From Siniperca chuatsi (Eukaryota > Chordata > Actinopteri > Centrarchiformes > Sinipercidae): DNA of 64,000 nucleotides. Shown in pieces: positions 49,370-59,685 of the stretch. The position numbers were made by a program, and so were the translations under genes. A model generated the notes under the pieces. The model had not been told where the DNA came from, did not search any database, and saw nothing but the letters and a program-made list of their open reading frames with translations. Each line of letters begins with the position of its first letter. Positions within the stretch are counted from its first letter, which is position 1. The DNA is taken from the NCBI RefSeq assembly GCF_020085105.1, contig NC_058043.1:15781167-15845166 (forward strand), written 5' to 3'.

Positions 49370-49750
49370 GGCTGTACTTAAAGGTACTGTACGTAGTTTT
49401 TGACATGTATTAATCGCTTTTCATTCCCAATGTGTGAACAGGTTGTAACTGCACTTAAAAAATGAAACCTTCCCTGACTTTCTCGGTTGCCTATTACAGC
49501 CTGTGGACTGATTTACTAGCCAAGAGCGATGCAAGGCAGGGGCTGCCAACTAGCTAACTGTAACCTAAGCTAAGCTGGTTGGTCGGCTGAATGTGGCTTG
49601 GCTACGCTCTGTGGGTCTGACGTTGGTTGCTTCGTGGTGTTGGCTGATGGGGTGATTTGCAAACGGCTAGCTAGTTAGTATCACGGAGCCAATGGTCCAA
49701 ATAAAATATAGGAACATTACAGATAGTAACGTTAGTCTAAATATGATTGT
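49370..49750. repeat. Possible dispersed repeat upstream of family A copy 3
   Basis: Contains AAAGGTACTGTACGTAGTTT, GCTAGCTAGTTAGTATCACG and repeated GCTAA/TAGCT motifs of the kind found in fish transposon interiors. Ends are not defined. Confidence 0.35.
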
Positions 49751-49848
49751 AATTTTTTTTTGAGCATTCATTGTTCATTTCAGCGTTCAGTCTCGTGTAT
49801 GTCATTTTGGCCGATGCCCAGGATGAGCAACAGGATGCTGACTGCATC

Positions 49849-50041
49849 AACATTTTGGGAAATACACTTATTTGCTTTATTGCTGAGAGTTAGACTTTCA
49901 TGTCTGTCCGTTAAAGATGAAACTACAGCCAGCAGCCGGTTAGCTTAGCTTAGCATAAAGACTGGAAATGGGGGAAACAGGAACCAATCCTTTAATGTAA
50001 CTCTCAGCAAGAAAGCAAATAAGCTTATTTCCCCAAATGTT
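49849..50041 (+). mobile_element. Complete inverted-repeat element, family A, copy 3
   Basis: The 44-base left end (starting AACATTTTGGGAAATACAC) and the complement of the 44-base right end agree at 40 of 44 positions. The interior holds CAGCAGCCGGTTAGCTTAGC and CATAAAGACTGGAAA. At 193 bases with long terminal inverted repeats and no coding capacity, it is a miniature non-autonomous DNA element (MITE). It is the best preserved of the three copies. Confidence 0.8.
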
Positions 50042-53000
50042 AACTATTCTTTAAAAATGTGTTATGAATAATCAATATTTTGTGGACGGGAAGTGTGTAT
50101 ACATTATATAACCCAATACATCTTTCTGTCTTTAATTGTGTTCTGGTATGCATTGTTAGTACAAACTTACTGTGACAAAAAGTTTTACTGCATCCAATTT
50201 TGAAGAGAACAATCTTTTTTTCCCCATGTAGCAGCAAAAAACAAATTGGCTGGTTTAAGATATCAGATAGTATTTTCTGTCACGATATACAATATTTATT
50301 TTGACAATAGTTTTTTCAGTAGTATACTGCTATTTTAGCATTCTTGTTGAATTTGTACAACATTTCAATAAAAAAGGGATCCTGTTATCAATTTGTTGCT
50401 TAAACGCCTTAATGTAAGTGTTGTAGATCTCATGCACATGGGAATACTGATTTAGATGTTTATATTAACATACAGTAATTCATACAAAACTTAATTTCAT
50501 GTCCACAGGAAAGTGTAACGATGTGATACTGAAACTGAACTGCAGCTGGTTCATTTTGTGATACTGGTGTTTGGCGTTTGAGGGGGATTTTGGACAGAGA
50601 ATGCGTTTTTTTTTCTGTTGTGGTGTTAGATGGAAGCACTGAATTGGTGATGCGTTGTTAACTAGACCTGACAAATAATCAGTCTGACCTATTGTACTGA
50701 AAACAGCTGGACTGACAGGTGTCGAGCAGGAACACTATCTGACATCCCTCATGCCCCAAATAAGCTGCTGCTGTCGGGATCAGAGGGTATGAACTGTGGA
50801 GTTAAATCAAAGCACTAGTTAAAATAGACACACATTTCCTCCACTCAGTGATGTGATTATGATTAACATGTGTATGTGGTCTGAGGCAGCTTTTCTCACC
50901 TCTTTTGGCCTCCAAAACTAAGTAATGTCTGTACATGCAACACCTGTCACATATACAAAGAAGATACAAAATCTATTATAAGTAGATATTTTATAAAATG
51001 TACAGTTTGCATGTGCACATTGCATGTATATTTTGTCTTAAATAAAGTGCCCTGATACAGATTTCAGATTATCGTCACATTATGTTATTGTGCTGAGGTC
51101 ATGAGAGGGACAGAGGCCACAAACGTGAGAGAAACCTTGGGTCCTAGTGTATAAAATGTCCTGAAAATCTATTTTCTACATTTTATGCCAAAGTTCAATA
51201 AGTTTGGTTGTGTCATATGAGAGTTGCTAGTTTGAAGTGGGTGGCAAAACATTGATGTCACTTACTTCTGTGCACCAATCAGGATTTATCCAAATGTGAA
51301 TCAAAATCTGATGGCCCTAACAGAGTTAAACTCCCAAAAATAATACCTGAGAATGTTTTTAAAAACTTTAACTTTGATTGTTGCTTATTTAGGCATCACT
51401 ATTTAATGGTATAGAGAAATACTTAAGATTTTCTGGTGCTTTAACACCACATACAAAATATTTAAAAGTTATTTTTAATCTTTATATAAGGAGCCAGAAT
51501 CATACAAGACCAAATACACAAACTTTTTCATATACAGAGTGTTAATATATTTCACAACAAATATAACCCTAGTACTTGTTGTTATTGTCAAATGGAGAGT
51601 TCAGCTGAAGAGGCTGAAATCGATTCAGAATTTCACAACAGAGCAACCATCGCAGCAAAATCCAAAAATGTCCCTGTCCAGTAACTTATCTTGAAACCTT
51701 CCCAAAAACATGTGATGTCTAGGGGAAATCATGAGATGGGCCAATGAATACAGTGAGCTGTGAAATGTGTCTTTTTCTTTCCCTTTTTTTCTCTTTTCCC
51801 TTCTTCTCCCACTCCCTCTCTCTCTCTTACTCACGCACTCCACTGACCTCACCTGTGCAGCCACGGACACAAACAAACCCCATCTGGCGAGGTGCGCAGT
51901 CCATTAGCATGCCATCGTCTCTGGCACAGACAAAGGAAACTCTCTGTCATCAATACACTGTGTCTTCATCCAGCAGGCAGAAATGGTCAATACCATGGCA
52001 ACTGTGCAGTGGTCATCGTAGAGTAGCTCGCTCATGTTCAACTCTGAATAGATGTGCAGTTTGTTACGTATTCAGTAGTAGTTTGGGCTCTTGGAAGTAT
52101 GCCTCTTAAAATTAATGTAGCATACACCTGAATTTTATTTTGTAGATTTGCAGATGGTAGTATATGAGGTGAGGACATTGCTGCAGGGGGGTACTTTGTA
52201 TATTTACATTATTTTGTCAGATTATCACATTGCCAGCTGCTGTACTGGGTCATTTTTTGGTGAAGATGATGATGAGAGAAGTGTGAGATGGTCTTCTGAT
52301 GAAGGTCTGGTGGGTAGCTGAGAAGAGTCTGATGAGGTCTAACTCTGTGGATTTATAGCTGACCTATTAATAGCAGTGAGGATGACTGGTTAATGGGTCC
52401 AAAGGTTGACAGAGGTGAAAGGGTTTTTCTTAAAAGCATGTTACGAAACACGCTTAACACCAGACAGAGTACAGAGACCTGAGAACGCTCTTCTATCTGG
52501 GCCTTGAGGAGGATATTGTGATAACATGCAATATATCTCCTGTTGCTTCTGCATTGTGATTGATACTGTTGGTGAAGAGCAAACCAAGGCAGTAATGCGT
52601 TGTCACAGCTGAACAATTATTTGGTTTCTGAAAGGGACAGTATGGAAATTATGGGAGGAGGGGAGGGAGGGGTCAGGAAATGCGGAGGGAAGTATTTTTT
52701 CATTTTGCTAAAAGGAGGGTATCTAAACTTTTTGGTAAAGCAGGGAAGACAAATCAAATAATAGCCAGAATTTTTTTTTTAAACCATTCACATATAATGA
52801 TTTTTCCCCCCTGTATCATATTTGATGTATCAGGCTTTTATGGCAATTTATTGGTCACAACAATATTTATTCTAGAAACAAAAACAAATATTGCTCATTG
52901 CATTTGGAACATTTGGAAAATTTCATTTGGTTTGGTTCTTTTTTCAAACAGGGACTTATTTTACTACCTTTTTTATTTTGCCTTGTGGTAGGCAAAATTT

Positions 53001-54100
53001 GCCATAAGCCACCAGAGGGAAGAAGACAGATTGCATACAACAGGTTTTTCAGGAAAGTATTAATCATGTTGATGATGTAGGGCCTCAGAAACTCATTTAG
53101 CAAATATGATACAACTGGCGATACAGGGTTAACTACAGAAGCACAAGGACAACTGGTGTTTATTTTCCTCATCAAAATCAACTGGAAGCTATAACAGGAT
53201 CAGTCTGGCAGTTTTGAGAAACAGAATAGACATGGATTTTTGTTGTTAGTTATTGTTTTACATATATCACCAGAGAGTGCGTTGTCTTTCACTAGCCTAC
53301 AGTAGGTCTTGCCTTCACTTTATTCTACATCTTAACAGAAAAGCCGAAGCTAACAGTTAACAGTTAAATGTTAAAAGTTAAATGTGTCATTTATAGTACA
53401 GTATATATAAAGTGACAGAGACCAGTCTAGGTTCAAAAATGAATAATGGCTGGGATGTTTGGTAAGCAGAACATATCATTTTGTGTGTTTGCAACAGCTA
53501 ATTTTCAATTATCAATGGCAAAGTGGGTTGTAACAATTCAATGGTGTCATATTATTTTGAGATATTGAGAGGATAGTGATGCATTTTTTTCCAAATCAAT
53601 GGGAGGGTCCAAAGAAAATATTAATAATGCTTCTCCCTTTCAATCCCAATCCCATTAGGAAGATTAGGGTTGTATGTGAGAATCGTTACATTTGATTCTT
53701 GAGAAAATTAATCTTGCATACTAACGGTTATTAGGTCAGTGTTGCACACAAGAACGGGGCCCAGACACATCTGATTGCTCTGAAGAAGACACTTAATTTC
53801 CATTAACAGGCCAGAGGGAGGCAGCATTGTCTTGCAAGTCAACCCCTTTTCTGACACAAAGACAATTCTCTGAAATAAAAATGAGACTTTAAAATGAATT
53901 AAATCCTAGAATTAGTAGGGCAAGTATACCTGTATCACTAAATAATCCAGTTGGAAGTTACATGACGTGCACGCTAAACATTTGTTTTACTCTGTTTTTG
54001 TTCTCATGCTTGCAGATTTGTCTCATGTTTTCTGTGTGTCTGTATGATTCCATTCCCAGTGGGCTGTATCAGTGTATACAGAGCCACCTCCATGCTTAGA

Positions 54101-54110
54101 GTATTTATAT
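54101..54110 (+). promoter_or_regulatory. TATA-like box upstream of the caveolin gene
   Basis: TATTTATATC lies 232 bases before the caveolin ATG, followed by the GC-rich CCCGCCC. It could place a transcription start near 54130 and give a leader of about 200 bases without an intron. Confidence 0.35.
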
Positions 54111-54332
54111 CCCGCCCTTTCCTTCCTATCCTCCCATGGCACAGGAAAATGATCTTCACTTGAAAGACCATCTGCAAATACCATCCAGGGCACCATAATG
54201 TTCCCAATATAACTTCACTACACAACCAGCTGAGCTGTCCAGTCAGCGGCCTAAGTCTGAGCTGTAAGGGAAGTGACAGGCACTCACTCTGCTCTCTGGA
54301 CTGTGTTTTCTTCACATATTTGGACGGACACC

Positions 54333-56168
54333 ATGATGAAAGGGGAAGATTCAGAGGAAGTAGAGATTGACTTGGGGGACTCTAGTGACCCTGATGAATT
54401 TGATAATGGGGAGGAACCTCAGATGTTGTGGAAGGCTCCTCCTGCTCTGGAAGAAGAGGAAGACATTCACACGTCTACACTAGTGGAAATCAGCGATACT
54501 AAACCTCTCATTAATGTCAGAGACCCCCGAGGTATCAATGACTGCCTCAAGGTATTGCATTCTTGTGCAGTGGCTCTATTGAACCTTGTTTTATGGACCA
54601 TTTGTGCATTTGTCACAGGCAGTGAATTAGCTGATAATAAAATAACACTAAATCATTGGCATGTAGAACCAAGAAACTACTTGGCTGATTGCACTGTCCT
54701 CCAGTGGATGTAATTTATTTTGAGGGTGAATCACGTTCAACAGTAATATGACTAATCGGTTCACCTCTGTACCATCAGCACCACTTTCTCTTTGTGTCTC
54801 CAGGTGACATTTGAGGATGTGATTGCTGAGCCAGTGTCAGTGCGCAGTGGGGACAGAGTGTGGATCTGGAGTAATGCTCTGTTCGAGGTGTCTAGGGTTT
54901 GGATCTATAGGATAGTCACAGTGCTTCTAGCCATTCCCGTGTCAATTATCTCTGGTCTCCTCTTCGCCATCCTCAGCTGCTTCCACATCTGGTAGGTTTA
55001 AATCATGCTTTCCTGCACATATTAAGGGAAAAACATGTAACAGTTTTTTTTCTCACGTACAGCTATACAGATAGTGTTAGTGTAATTTGGCCAGGTTTTG
55101 AAATATCCAGCGCTGAAATTTCTGCCTCCACCCCAGCAACATGGGGGTGAATGGAAGTTTGTGGTGCTCACATCCCTAAATAATACACATCCATACAAGC
55201 AGCCCTGTGAGGCTGTACTTAGGCATGCTGGTGTTAGCATGCTAACTTGGACTGGTGGCAGCAGAGGAAAAGGGGATCCCCAAAGTAATTAGGATTTATC
55301 CTCTGTGGACCTTGAATGTCTGTACACATTTTCATGGCAATCCATGTGATAGTTGTTGAGATATTTCATTCCATGAATGTCTCTATACAATTTTGTGCCG
55401 ATCCATCTACTGAATGTTGAGATATTTCAGTCTGGACCAAAGTGGTAGACCGACCGACCGACAGCCATGTCGCGAGCATGGCTAAAAATTACAATCAACA
55501 GCAATGTCTTCTGTTGCTCTGGTGGGAGTTTTATAAAATTTGAAAAATGACCCTGAAGATTTCATCCATAATACTAACCGGTTTTATACTAAAGGAACAG
55601 AAATAGAGCAATGCTAAGTAGTTTTGTTAAATATGTGTAACCTTGATTTAACTGTTAGTGATGAAATTCTGATTATATTATATTAAGAAATATGTTAAAG
55701 GACATAATATGTGTATGCTGTGCTGTGGAAAAAGAGGAACTGTGAAATGGCTGGAAAGAACCAAGAGGGCTTCATAGCTTGATTGGACCAAAAGTTAAAA
55801 AATAATAAAGTTAGAAAACAGTATAAAATGTCCTAGGTTTTGGGCAAGGAAAATACTTTTTCTCAGTTCCCTGTCCACGCTGCTTCAGAAAACAGATATC
55901 TAAAAAATTTAACTAAAACTAGCTGCATGGCTCAATACCACTGTGACTGAGAAAATATCTTTCCTTTTCTAATTTGGAAGATTTTCCTTGTAATTGCTGT
56001 GTTTCTTTCTATGACAGGATGGTTGGTCCTTGTGTCCAGTGTATCGTTGTTGGCACCCGCTGGCTACAGAGCCTGTGGAGCATTGTGCTGGGCATCATTG
56101 TGCGTCCCTTCCTCTTGAGTGCTGGGAGATGCTGTGGAGGCTTCAGCATTCACCTGGCCAAAGAATGA
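54333..56168 (+). CDS. Caveolin-2-class protein beside oxtr (caveolin-2-related)
   Basis: Membrane protein of caveolae. Exons 54333-54551, 54804-54991 and 56018-56168 give 185 residues (human CAV2 162). The N-terminus (1-60) is very acidic and has no tyrosine, unlike CAV2 where Tyr19 and Tyr27 are phosphorylated. The caveolin domain begins near 64: the intron falls before [13 protein letters not shown], then [13 protein letters not shown] and a membrane hairpin with [18 protein letters not shown], ending SCFHIW. The second intron follows HIW, matching the three-exon layout of CAV2; CAV3 has two. The end [14 protein letters not shown] parallels the CAV2 C-terminus. Its neighbour is oxtr, the place of CAV3 in other vertebrates. 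It is thus likely the caveolin-2-related gene known beside CAV3 in non-placental vertebrates rather than the cav2 of the cav1-cav2 cluster; I hold that from memory. The start at 54333 has a CACC context; AATAAA at 56250-56255 may end the transcript. Confidence 0.87.
55195..55490 (+). repeat. Dispersed repeat, family C, copy 2
   Basis: Shares with 20220-20865 the phrases GCATGCTGGTGTTAGCATGC, TTCATGGCAATCCA, GAGATATTTC, CTGGACCAAAGTGGT and GACCGACCGACCGACAG. It sits in the second intron of the caveolin gene. Confidence 0.65.
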
Positions 56169-56255
56169 GACTCACACATCCAGACTGGGATTGTTCGTTA
56201 TGTGCACAAGTGCACTGGTGTTCTACTGGACTGTGCCCAAGTGGGCATTAATAAA

Positions 56256-57167
56256 TTAGTTTTTAATATTTAATTCAACATAAATGGTTTATAATTACCT
56301 ATTTTCCTTAGGTAAAAGTCCAACAGTATCTGCTGGTCCTTTTTATTGATTATACAAGGCTTGTGACATTTTCAAACAATATTTTCGACCTGACACAGTG
56401 ACAAAAAGAAGGTTATGTAATTCTTTATTTCATTCTCAGAGTGTGAAATCACTTTGGCGAGACCAAAAAGAGGATCAGAGTTCTTAACAACTGACATCAG
56501 TGTAAGTAAATGGAGTTTCTTAAATAACTTCTGTTACAGTGGTTGATTTGAAGAAAACTAAAATGCCGAAAGTGACCCTTTTTGTTAAGCATGCAGTACT
56601 TTTTCTCACACTGATATCATAGTGGGGTTACGACTCTTGATGATTTTTAGAATTTGAAGTAATTTCAGCCTAATTTGTTGTTGTTGTTGTATCATCTTTA
56701 TGTCATAATACTTGGGTTTGGTTTTATATTTTGTTACATTTTTAAACTGCAGTTTAGAGTTTAAGCTCAAGAAACAAAAATATACAACTACTTGAATGTA
56801 AGTTTAGTAGCTGATTTCAAACCTATGAATATTTAGCTCTGTAGAAAAGAAGACCCACTTATATTAAATGTATTCTTAAAGGATGAATTGGCAATAAAAG
56901 CTATGGATTAAAAACATTTTTGCTATGTTGTGTATTTAATAACTTGGGTTTTAGATAGGTTTATCTAAACAACATTCAAGTATTACTTTTTCTGTTATTC
57001 TGTGGGTGTGGATGGAAATTAATAAAACATCCTACATGATCTCTCCATAGATCATACACTTTTGTACAGACTATTTATTGTGCAGTATGGCAACTTCTTA
57101 GGGCAGTGTGAAATGCAACATGAGCTTTCTTCCCTCTTTGAGAAATGCTTTAAGTCACAGTGCTATT

Positions 57168-57209
<42 letters not shown>

Positions 57210-58140
57210 GTACTTGATGTGGTATGTCAGCAGTGCCTTCTGTATCTTTGACAGTTTGAGGTAGTCATCACTGGCAGCTGCCTGCTGGCATTCCTGGATT
57301 GGAATAACACTGAGTGGCGTTTCAGTTTAAAACTCCCCTCCACTGCCCTCTGTGGCTCTGACTGCAGCCACACACCCAGTCTCTCATCTTGGCCTCTGTA
57401 GTTTCATTATGTTAGCTTCAGCTTCAGCCTGCTCCTTCAGTCAGAGAGCAGGGCCATGGCTGAAATTAAAAACAGCCATATATATATGTGTGTGTGTTAT
57501 ATATATGTTTAGGTCATACATTGCTTTAAGAAAAGATGAAGATACTCACGGTGTTCTTTATTGTTATATTGTTAACAAGTGCTTTGGTTTATAGATCTGC
57601 AAAGTGTTTTATGTATATATATATATGTGTGTGTGTGTGTTTATATGTTTTACTTTTTATGGAAAAATCTTGGTAGTGATTTTAAGCTTTCTGCGTGTTA
57701 ACTGGGAAGCTTCAAATAGTTGATTTTGAGTAAGTTTTAAGTTTTAAGTCAACCCTTAAAGGGTCCGTTTACCCAGATCACAAAACAATGTATTTTCTAT
57801 GTAGACAGATTAATTTTTTATTTGCAGATGGTTTAAGATCTCTGCTGCTGACACTTCTGCCACCACCCTCATACAATAGACATAAATGGTATTTTGTTAG
57901 TGACACTCAAAGCATTGAAAAAATGCATTCATAAAACCCAGTATTTCCATCTTTTTCCAGAAACAATGTCTCCTCAATCCACAGTCGTCACTATGATATG
58001 AATATTATCATATTATGTACTTGAGGTATATGTACAGTAATGCACGGCTAGATACTGCAGAGAATAAGAGGGACAATATGTTGATTTGTGTGAACTGACC
58101 CTCCCTTTAAGTTTATATCACCAAACACAGTAAATAAATC
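56256..58140. other. Intergenic region after the caveolin gene
   Basis: AT-rich DNA with a GT microsatellite (57173-57205) and mixed TA/TG tracts at 57478-57510 and 57615-57642. I looked for a caveolin-3 first exon upstream of the relic at 58155 and did not find one. Confidence 0.6.
57173..57205. repeat. (GT)n microsatellite
   Basis: Uninterrupted GT dinucleotides. Confidence 0.95.
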
Positions 58141-58154
58141 TCTGTATGCTTTAC

Positions 58155-58298
58155 GTCAACTTTGAAGACATGATTGCAGAGCCTGCTGGCATACACAGTC
58201 TGGATAGGGTGTAGAAAGCCAGCTACACCACCTTCACAGTGTCAGTCAAGTACTGTTGTTATCACAGCCTGACTGCCATCTTTGTCACTGCTTATGCC

Positions 58299-58302
<4 letters not shown>
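58155..58302 (+). pseudogene. cav3: Relic of a caveolin-1/3-type exon, probably cav3
   Basis: The plus strand reads VNFEDMIAEPAGIHSLDRV, a stop where caveolins have the Trp of VWK, then KASYTTFTVSVKYCCYHSL and TAIFVTAYAR. The first half copies the caveolin signature [17 protein letters not shown] is typical of CAV1/CAV3 and not of CAV2. One codon (Val) is inserted between TVS and KY, and sequence beyond about 58300 is lost to a TA microsatellite. The exon would start at a phase-0 junction before [10 protein letters not shown], as in the intact caveolin next door, but the bases before it read AC instead of the AG acceptor. No first exon is visible. The place, between a caveolin-2-class gene and oxtr, is where CAV3 sits in other vertebrates, so this is likely a dead cav3 (host gene) fragment. 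A cav1-type source is the alternative. Confidence 0.8.

Positions 58303-58339
<37 letters not shown>
58302..58339. repeat. (TA)n microsatellite
   Basis: Uninterrupted TA repeat immediately after the caveolin relic, which it truncates. Confidence 0.95.
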
Positions 58340-58340
<1 letters not shown>

Positions 58341-58843
58341 CTGAATTTGTGCCCAGCGAAAGATATTTTTGTAATCTGCCAAACCTCTACCTTTCATAAA
58401 ATGCAAATAATAATTTTGCCTTGCTTTGTAGAAAGAATTTCCTTGTGCAACATTAACATAATTATCAGGACATCAACTGTCGGAACAAGACTTTAAGATT
58501 TAAGACTGAAGGACAGAAGCATACAATCAACTTTGAAAATGCTCATGGTTGATTATATATTACAGAGGATAAATCTTGAAATGCTAAAGCCTACAATATA
58601 AGCTAAATATATGATTTGGTGTTTTGGGACAGCACACATACATAGAGATTTAGCTGGTGTAGAAGCTTCACTTTATATCACATTTTGGACACAATGCTCT
58701 TGTTCTCACAGTAGGTTTACGTCTATTTAGCTCAATTTGAAACATGTTGCAATGGCCGCTGCAGATAATGCCTGAAATGGGGGACTTGCATGATTGCCGG
58801 ATTACTCGACTACAGAAAGCCTGGGTGCCTTTCAGATGGCTTT

Positions 58844-59639
58844 TCAGTGTCCCTGTCCCCCTGTGCTGGATGTGTGCGTGAGGCTCCTCTGGCTGCTGGT
58901 GTTTTTGATAACGTAAGTGGCAGAGTTGGTCGTGTGCCTGCACTGTCGATCACAGCTGCTGGAGGAGGCCGCCAGGTACTGTCTACAGCAGCAGAAGAAG
59001 CACTGCATCAGGTCATGGAACAGGTGACCAGCAAAGAACATGTAGATCCAGGGGTTACAGCAGCTGTTGAGACTGGCCAGCAACATGGCAATGATGAAGG
59101 CCATGTCTAGGGAGAGAGACAGAGAAGAACATATACTTGATATGTGCATTCCTACAATGTAAATACAAAACTGAGGAGTAAAAAGTAATGGTGATTTCAG
59201 TATTGCCTGTGTAGCCAAAGCCTGATATATCTTATTCCTTTGTGCCATGGAGCTCCCTTGTTGTCAAAAATTACTAAAATCACATCAGTGATCCACACCG
59301 TTACACTGGGTGACATTAATTCATTACTATGAACATTAGCACTGTAGTTTATTTTGAGTCAATTCCACATATACCATATTTACTCACTAATGTAGCAAGT
59401 CCACAGCTGAAAATTGTCCCCAACAAATACACAGTTTCCTCCTGTTTGAGTGACATTTGCTAAAAATGAAAATTAAACTATATATTTGTGAGCCATTTTT
59501 AAAAATTTCCATCTTCAGATAGGAACCAATGGGTTTGGGGCTGTGTACCACAGGCATGGTAGAGACGTCAGACAGTATTGAGATATGGACTAAAATGTTG
59601 TTTTAGTAATCACCTGGTTGTGGGCTGACATCCAAACTC

Positions 59640-59685
<46 letters not shown>

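Larger units (their letters stand above)
46714..54332. other. Intergenic region between gpr62 and the caveolin gene
   Basis: AATAAA at 46873-46878 may end the gpr62 transcript. Over 7.6 kb I see no coding exon with family features. Part is repeat sequence: a degenerate element near 47515-47690, a possible element at 49370-49750 and a complete inverted-repeat element at 49849-50041. Confidence 0.65.

Noticed and set aside
54273-54332. A longer start for the caveolin gene 20 codons upstream
   Set aside because: The frame opens with GTG, not ATG, and the added residues do not resemble caveolins. ATG 54333 has a good context.
58155-58302. The caveolin-like stretch as a functional extra exon of the upstream caveolin gene
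   Set aside because: It has an in-frame stop, lacks the AG acceptor and duplicates the domain already encoded by 54804-54991.
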